Part shown: piece by piece, positions 58,489 through 64,000 of the stretch
Layout of the letters: every line of letters begins with the position of its first letter
Numbering within the stretch: the first letter of the stretch is position 1
Notes under the pieces: generated by a model
What the model was told of the DNA's origin: nothing
Databases searched by the model: none
What the model saw: only the letters and a program-made list of their open reading frames with translations
Origin: Cytidiella melzeri
Taxonomy: Eukaryota > Basidiomycota > Agaricomycetes > Polyporales > Irpicaceae
NCBI GenBank assembly: GCA_022592445.1
Contig: JABYQR010000113.1
Span: 1 to 64,000 of the forward strand
Length of the DNA stretch: 64,000 nucleotides
Reading direction: 5' to 3'
Program-made: the position numbers and the translations under genes

Positions 58489-61339
58489 ATGCCTCGCGCA
58501 CGTGTTCCACGCCAGTACTTTGAAGGTGCCGACCTCGAGGACGAAGACGACTCGGACTCTGGTGACGAGTCTGAGCCCAGCCCTGCCAGAGGACCGCTTG
58601 GTAGGACAACACGGTGCGCGAGCCGCCTTGAGACCACCTCGCATCGACGGATTGCCGCGAGGTTGAGATGCACCATCAACTTCATGGCGCTACAGGGTCT
58701 GGACGTTGCCACGCTTCTGTATTATCTCACCTGGAACCTGGACAACGAGGAAGACGAGCAACTCGATGCAGATGACCGAGACAACCTATTCACGCATACA
58801 TCGAACCTCGGTGTAATCAAGTACGCACGCACCGCCCTCACGCACTACGACAAACTGCCTCAGATCCTAGATAATTTGCGGTGCCCCCCGCGCGAACACG
58901 GTAGAGGAATTCGATCGCAGGGTGCTCGCGACGCCATGGACGCCTGGTCACTCGACAATGTGAAGATGCTCGTTTCGAAGGACTTGCACGCCCTCTCTGC
59001 CATGATGACCTGCCCCCCTTCCAATTTGACAGAGGAGCATCTGCTGTCAATCAACCTCGTCGACTCAGTTCGAGAGGCCCGAGCTCTCGCGCCAACTCTC
59101 TGGGATCTGTTACTCTCGGCGACATGTACTCCACGACAGCTCAAAAAGAATACGTACAAGGATCCTTCAGAGGTACGCTGTATGTGTGCGTAGCGATTGA
59201 ACCCACTCAAATTACTGCGCAGGTCATTTTCATAATTATGTGCCAGCTGTCCTTCTCGCGCTCGAGCAAACGCTGCAAGTACCAGCAGCTGATGAGCATC
59301 TACTTCAAGTCCTGCGGAGTATCAGGCAAGGCCGCCGATACGCTCTATCTCTGGAAGATCTGCATGAACCAGAAATGGATTTACGGCATGCTCGAGCGCA
59401 TTGGCGATAGAAACCACCAACAAATGCTCAACGACATTCATGTCCTTGGCCTACCTGTCGCTGGTGGTCACGACAACCTCGATCTCGGTTTCAAGACATA
59501 CAAACAACGCACCGACAACAAGAGCCATTTTGACAGCGGCTGCGCCGCCACTATTTACACCTTCACTGACGCGAGCTGTGTTGCCCCCGATGCAAAGGCC
59601 TTCCAGCAGAAGTGGCACAAAGGTGCCAAGGACCCTATCTCCTCCCTCGATATCTTCGACGCAGAGACTTCTGGAGCCGAGCGCTTGTTCCAGGAGAACA
59701 AGTATACCGTGCTCAAGATCTTGATGATGAGCACGGAGTTCTCCTTCGAGACGTACACCCAACGTTCGCACTCTGTTTTTGCGCGGCCGCCTGCTGTATT
59801 GCAGCTCCCCATAGGTCGGGAGCATGCCACTCGCCAGTATATGGTCGAGACCGTACACAAGGAGGAAACCTCTCTAGACGGCAATGACAAATGCATGCAA
59901 GAGTGGTTCTTGCAGGCAAGTGCTCTGCTCTCAGACTCTCAGATCAGAACATGTACTGAATTGGCTACCCTCCGCAGATACGACTCAATGACGATGAAAC
60001 CAGGCAGAGTCTCACGCAGAACAAGATCATCCCGTGGATTGGAGATCAACTCACTGTCTGTCGCCTTCGCACTCTGAAGAAACTACGCAGCTGGGACCTC
60101 AACTGGTGGAACCGCATGGAGGAGATCCTCGAGCTATTCGGATGGTTCCACACGCAGATATACCAAGAACACTCGATCATCAAGCAGCACTACACTACGA
60201 CAAAAGGTATGGGCCTCAAGATGGCCTTCGATGTGCTAGAACGCAAGGGGCTTGGGGCACCGTCGGTCCAGGGGAACTACCATCAGATTGCACGAGAGGC
60301 TCTCAAGCACGTAACGATGGCTCACGTTTGAGACCTTTGGCAGCTCGTTGGCAATGCTCAAGATCTCACTGAGTTACACGCCAAGACTCCCGAAGATCTC
60401 AATGCTATTGCTGAGAAGATTGTGACTGACTACGCCTCGACAAACGCACTCACAAAGCTGGACGCTTTGCCGCGAGAGGAGCAAGATGATCTATTCAAGA
60501 ATGCCGTGATGTACTGTCGCGATGGCCTCGACTACTAGAACCTCGACGACGCAATGCTCTCAGGGGATGTCAGCCGCATGGAGCTTTTGCTCCCGCGACT
60601 GCTCTATCGGTACCACGGCGGGAACAATTGCAAGTACACCATCGAGTTTCTTGAGTTATTTCAGTCCATCCTCCGAGAGTGGCCAGAGGATTTGAAGTAC
60701 GTCTTGCGCTCATACCCGCGTAATCGTCACTAATACTGCTCTAGGGAATTTGTGATGTGTCACTGCTGGCTTGCGAACACAACGGGAGATAAGGACACAT
60801 TTCTCGCGTACGACATGGTGCAAGAACATAACATCCGGGACATCAAGGTAAGCTGTTCAGCTCTTATAGACGAAGGCAAAACTCATATTCACGCGAAGTA
60901 CACCTTCATGGTGCTCGGGCCTTTCGCAACATGGGATTATATTCACAAGATCTCGGCCTCTATTCCCACCCAGCGGAAGGTGAAGGACCATGTCGAGGCA
61001 AACTTCAACCACTTCCGACGCGGCAAGTCTCACACCACTCCCGAGGCTGAGAAAGACATCAAGAACCTACAAGATGCGTATCAAACCACAAGAGTGCATG
61101 TGCGCGTCCCCGGGCAACATCTCCTGGCAGTTGATCGTGCGAAGGACTTTGTCGCCCTCGGGAGTGATCAGCTCAAACTCAATGCCACAATCAAACGCTG
61201 GTCGGAAAGACACACCTCGTCTCGTGCTACCACAGAAGATTGGGAGCTTGAGCCTCCTATCCATACACACGCTGATTCTGACGACACAACACAAATGCAG
61301 GTAGGCATACGACGTGCAGATGGAAGTGCAAATTTGTAG
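58489..61339 (+). pseudogene. DUF6589 protein gene with two nonsense codons
   Basis: Member of the large agaricomycete DUF6589 family, function unknown and often found near mobile DNA. Exons 58489-59172, 59223-59915, 59978-60696 and 60745-61339 give a continuous frame of about 896 residues, apart from TGA at 60329-60331 and TAG at 60536-60538. Recognised segments: HVLGLPVAGGHDNLDLGFKT, QQHYTTTKG-like KQHYTTTKGMGLKMAFDVL, EDLNAIAEKIVTDYASTNAL, DVSRMELLLPRLLYRYHGG and QEHNIRDIKV near the end. The second intron starts with GC (CAG|GCAAGT) and ends in GCAG, a GC-AG intron. The N-terminal 60 residues are acidic. The stops make it a recent pseudogene, or two sequencing errors. Confidence 0.83.
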
Positions 61340-61388
61340 TACAAACACGTTGTAATCTAGTTATGCAATACATACACGCCTGCAACAC

Positions 61389-62378
61389 CTATAACTGTCC
61401 TTTCTTGATGGGTTTCCAACAAAGCTTCACAGGCGAGTTGCGAGGGGCATTACTGGGCTGAGGCTGAGGGTGAGCTTGCGCCGCCGACGGAGGAGTGGGT
61501 TGGAAGGAAAAAGGTGCTTGCATGGTGCTCGGAAAGGGGGTCTCGGATGACAGCGGGAACTGGGGCAGATCATAGAGGCAAGGCGAATTTGTGTCTGGAA
61601 GCAAGCCATAGTACGGGGTAAAAGACAGCAAGGGCGAGGCAAGAGACGACGAGGGCGAGACCAGAGACGACGAGGGCGAGGCAAGAGACGACAAGGACGA
61701 GGCAAGAGACGACGGGGGCGAGGCAAGAGATGAGAAGGGAAAGACGAGAGACGACGAGGGCGAGGCAAGATTCAACGGACTGGAAGGTGACGCGGAGGCA
61801 AGGAACGAGGAGCTGGAGGACTGAATAAGAGCAGCGTCCAACGCCGGAAGCAATTGGGACACCCTCTCCTGAGGGATTGGCACCAGAAGGGGATCTGTGC
61901 GTACAAAGCGTTTGCTGGATCCGTTGTACATGGCAAACAACGTTTGGCCGGGAGTAGTCTGCAGGGGCAAGTCCTTGTTTTGCTGGACAAGATCGAGCAG
62001 ATGTGCATTGCGGCTGTCCTCTAGGCGCGTTTTGTCTTGGATCACCTTATTTGCTTCCGTCTTCTGACGCTTTTGAGACGCAGTAGCAGCCAGCTGTGCA
62101 ATATGTTGCTCCTCAGCTCGAGCAACCACATTGAGAACTTCTTGACCGAGGCGAGTGGCGAATCTCCATTCAGGAATGAATAGCTGCAGCAGATCGAGAG
62201 TCGAGACATGGGCATTTGTTGCTATAAAGTTGAGGTACTTGTCCGCGAGCAGGGTTTGAGGGGGGAATGAGCACTTGCTATAGCTCTGCTGCCAACGCTC
62301 AATTCTCCAGCTATGCAAGGCTTGAAAGACAACTTCTCGACAATTTCCGCGCCGTTCTTCCCTGCGAATCTTCACCAT
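61389..62378 (-). CDS. C-terminal part of the RecQ-type helicase gene, out of frame with it
   Basis: Open frame of 329 codons from an ATG at 62378. It reads as the extension expected after the helicase (SWRIERWQQSYSKC, PQTLLADKYLNFIAT, DLLQLFIPEWRFATRLGQEVLNVV), followed by a coiled basic stretch (AEEQHIAQLAATASQKRQK) and a long Ser/Pro/Leu low-complexity tail built from 7-residue repeats. The upstream helicase frame stops at 62374-62372, four bases inside this ORF, so a frameshift or a missed intron separates the two. Ends 50 bp from the end of the convergent DUF6589 gene. Confidence 0.55.
   Translation of the reverse strand: MVKIRREERRGNCREVVFQALHSWRIERWQQSYSKCSFPPQTLLADKYLNFIATNAHVSTLDLLQLFIPEWRFATRLGQEVLNVVARAEEQHIAQLAATASQKRQKTEANKVIQDKTRLEDSRNAHLLDLVQQNKDLPLQTTPGQTLFAMYNGSSKRFVRTDPLLVPIPQERVSQLLPALDAALIQSSSSSFLASASPSSPLNLASPSSSLVFPFSSLASPPSSLASSLSSLASPSSSLVSPSSSLASPLLSFTPYYGLLPDTNSPCLYDLPQFPLSSETPFPSTMQAPFSFQPTPPSAAQAHPQPQPSNAPRNSPVKLCWKPIKKGQL
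61626..61772 (-). repeat. 21-bp tandem repeat (about seven units) in the helicase tail
   Basis: Units close to GAGGGCGAGGCAAGAGACGAC on the plus strand, encoding SSLASPS-like heptads on the minus strand. In-frame, imperfect. Confidence 0.85.
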
Positions 62379-64000
62379 GTCGGCTGTCGTTCGGTCCGAG
62401 GGAGAGGCTTTAATGCAAACTCAATCCGACTTATCAGTTCTAAGATCTTTATGTCATCCTCCGTATGAGGGACTTCAGCAGTACCTCGCTTTTTGATACA
62501 GTTGTGGCAGCATGTAACAGTGAGAGCTGAGAAGTGATCAAAGGTAAGTGTTCATGATCATTGATCAATGTGTACTTACAACAAACACGGGGCGGATTGT
62601 CAAAGAACGCATCAGATATCTCTTGCACGCAGGTTGATGTAATGCACAGCTCCCGCATCTCGGGGTCCATACGCTTGCGGTGTTGTAGCTCTCCATGGAC
62701 GTTGAAAGCTGCCTCTAGCTCATCGGGCTGTCCAGTGGCAGGTACATTTTGTCCGTGAGTGACGTCGGTGCCATCAGTGCTGGGACCCTGAAGAATTCCA
62801 GCGTGTTCCTGTGCCTGATGTTCCTGTGCCTGGTCCTCGTGACGCTTGCGCTTGAGCGCTGCCGGAGAATCAACTTCTTCCTGCTTGATACTCGACGATG
62901 CAGGAGGTTGGCTGCCCTCGGATGCAGACTGCTTGGCAGTAGGCTTTCTCTTCCTTGTCATTTGGTAAACTGATAGCTCGACAAGCAGAACTGATATTGC
63001 AGGATCTCCATTTTGACCTCCTCGGCCGAAATGCTGAGTGTAGTCACTGATAGAGTCAGGGACCATGAATTGCACTGTGATGGAACACCGCGGTATGTCC
63101 ATACCCTTGGAACCTTATGCGTCAAAAATTGCTGATGAGAAATTGTTTGGACATACCATTCCCATAGCGTCCGTGGCGTAAACAATGTCAATCTTCTCTT
63201 CCATGAATAACCGTACCACACGAGACTTGGTTCGACTCTCTCGCACGCTATTACAGAAGCCCAGCTTCAGACGGTATGTGTCGGGTATTTTCGAGGTTGC
63301 ATCTAGCCAGAGCTGCATGGCAAGCTCTCGCGTTTTGACATATACAATTGCACGCTCGAGAGGTTCTCCCCGGAAGGCTGGTGCTAAGAGGAAGTCGAGC
63401 GAGTCACAGCTTCGCGCTGCTGCTGGTAAGCAACATACAATTTGTGTAATGTTGTGACGTTGATTACCGAGATTGAGATGAAAGGTTGTTTGCTTAGAGA
63501 AGGATAGCTTCTTATACACCGTTTCAAGCATGCCAGGAGATAGCGTCGCAGAAGCAATCATCAAGGGTTTACGCGCTGTGAACGATCGGGCCTGCTCCAG
63601 GTCGGTGAACGCCTCACGGAAATCATCACCCCACTGCGCAACACAATGTGCCTCGTCCACAATAATTCCACCCACATTCTTCATCCAACTCGAGCTCCTC
63701 ATGAGCTTTGAGAACCGAGGATGCTTCAAGATCATTTCCGGAGAGGTGATGATGACACGGAAGTGATCAGCTTCGAGTTGCTGGAAACTAAGGTGAGTCT
63801 TTGTAATAACATGTGAATCGCGTGAGATATCACCTGGTGCAGCTTGTGCGAATAGTCCTCGCCATTGACAGCCACAGCGGTCAGCCCCATATCACGGAAC
63901 CGCGTAGCCTATCAGAGTGAGTGAGTGCATGGCGCATATAGTCAGCTTCGAGTACATTGACAATCCTTATCAGAAACTCACCTGGTCACGTTCGAGAGCA
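62372..64000 (-). CDS. RecQ-type DNA helicase, 5' end outside the window
   Basis: ATP-dependent 3'-5' DNA helicase of the RecQ class. Minus-strand exons: beyond 64000 to 63982, 63908-63834, 63780-63157, 63105-62580, 62526-62372. Motifs seen: VITSPEM-like VIITSPEMI, the Walker B box DEAHC (motif II), SATLS (motif III), VYVKTRE (motif IV), then YATDAMGMGMDIP across an intron (motif V) and QHFGRGGQNGDP (motif VI, with the usual Arg finger context GRGGR changed to GRGGQ). FDNPPRVC and CCHNC after it form a Cys cluster like the RecQ zinc-binding subdomain. Motif I is beyond the edge. A charged linker with RKRKPTAKQ follows the helicase core. Agaricomycetes carry many such genes, some linked to transposons. 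Confidence 0.85.

Noticed and set aside
60865..60890. Short intron GTAAGC...ATAG in the last DUF6589 exon
   Set aside because: Only about 22 bases long, well below the 42-65 bp seen elsewhere, and the unspliced frame matches the family.

Overview
The window looks like an accessory, transposon-rich stretch of a mushroom-forming basidiomycete (Agaricomycetes). Host genes are cut by many 42-65 bp GT-AG introns, a fungal Zn(II)2Cys6 regulator, a DUF6589 protein and a RecQ-type helicase of the agaricomycete kind are present, and the retroelements are Ty3 chromoviruses and Ty1/copia elements. No ribosomal RNA, tRNA or CRISPR array was seen.

Left part (1-32.3 kb), mostly mobile DNA: a decayed Ty3/gypsy chromovirus (1 to about 6.1 kb); a Cys-rich hypothetical gene (6.9-7.5 kb); a decayed copy of a large DNA-transposon gene pair on the minus strand (8.4-15.4 kb) that is split by a solo LTR; a three-exon unknown gene (15.8-16.5 kb); a degenerate tandem-repeat field; a truncated copia element (17.3-19.1 kb); a second solo LTR (19.35-19.83 kb); then two complete copia elements in opposite orientations that abut at 27.21 kb. 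The first occupies 22,445-27,205 and the second 27,211-32,336. The same 5-bp target word TGTGT flanks both and lies between them.

Central part (33-49.1 kb), host-like genes: a broken FHA-only fragment next to an intact ten-exon Cds1/Chk2 checkpoint kinase; a small Zn(II)2Cys6 regulator; a four-exon securin homologue (Pds1/Cut2); a decayed duplicated gene; a divergent pair of F-box paralogues of 638 and 628 aa; and RPF2, a 60S ribosome-assembly factor.

Right part (49.8-64 kb): an intact head-to-head gene pair, a 433-aa companion protein (minus strand, 7 exons) and a 1299-aa transposase-like protein (plus strand, 12 exons), separated by only 199 bp. Both have decayed relatives in the 8.4-15.4 kb copy, and the companion genes share three intron positions. 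This two-gene unit is the best candidate here for a poorly described mobile system. It is followed by an alpha-tubulin pseudogene, a DUF6589 gene with two nonsense codons and a GC-AG intron, and, converging on it, a RecQ-type helicase that runs off the right edge.

All exon models were spliced by eye from GT-AG signals, frame continuity and comparison between paralogues inside the window. Family names come from recognised motifs, not from a database search.
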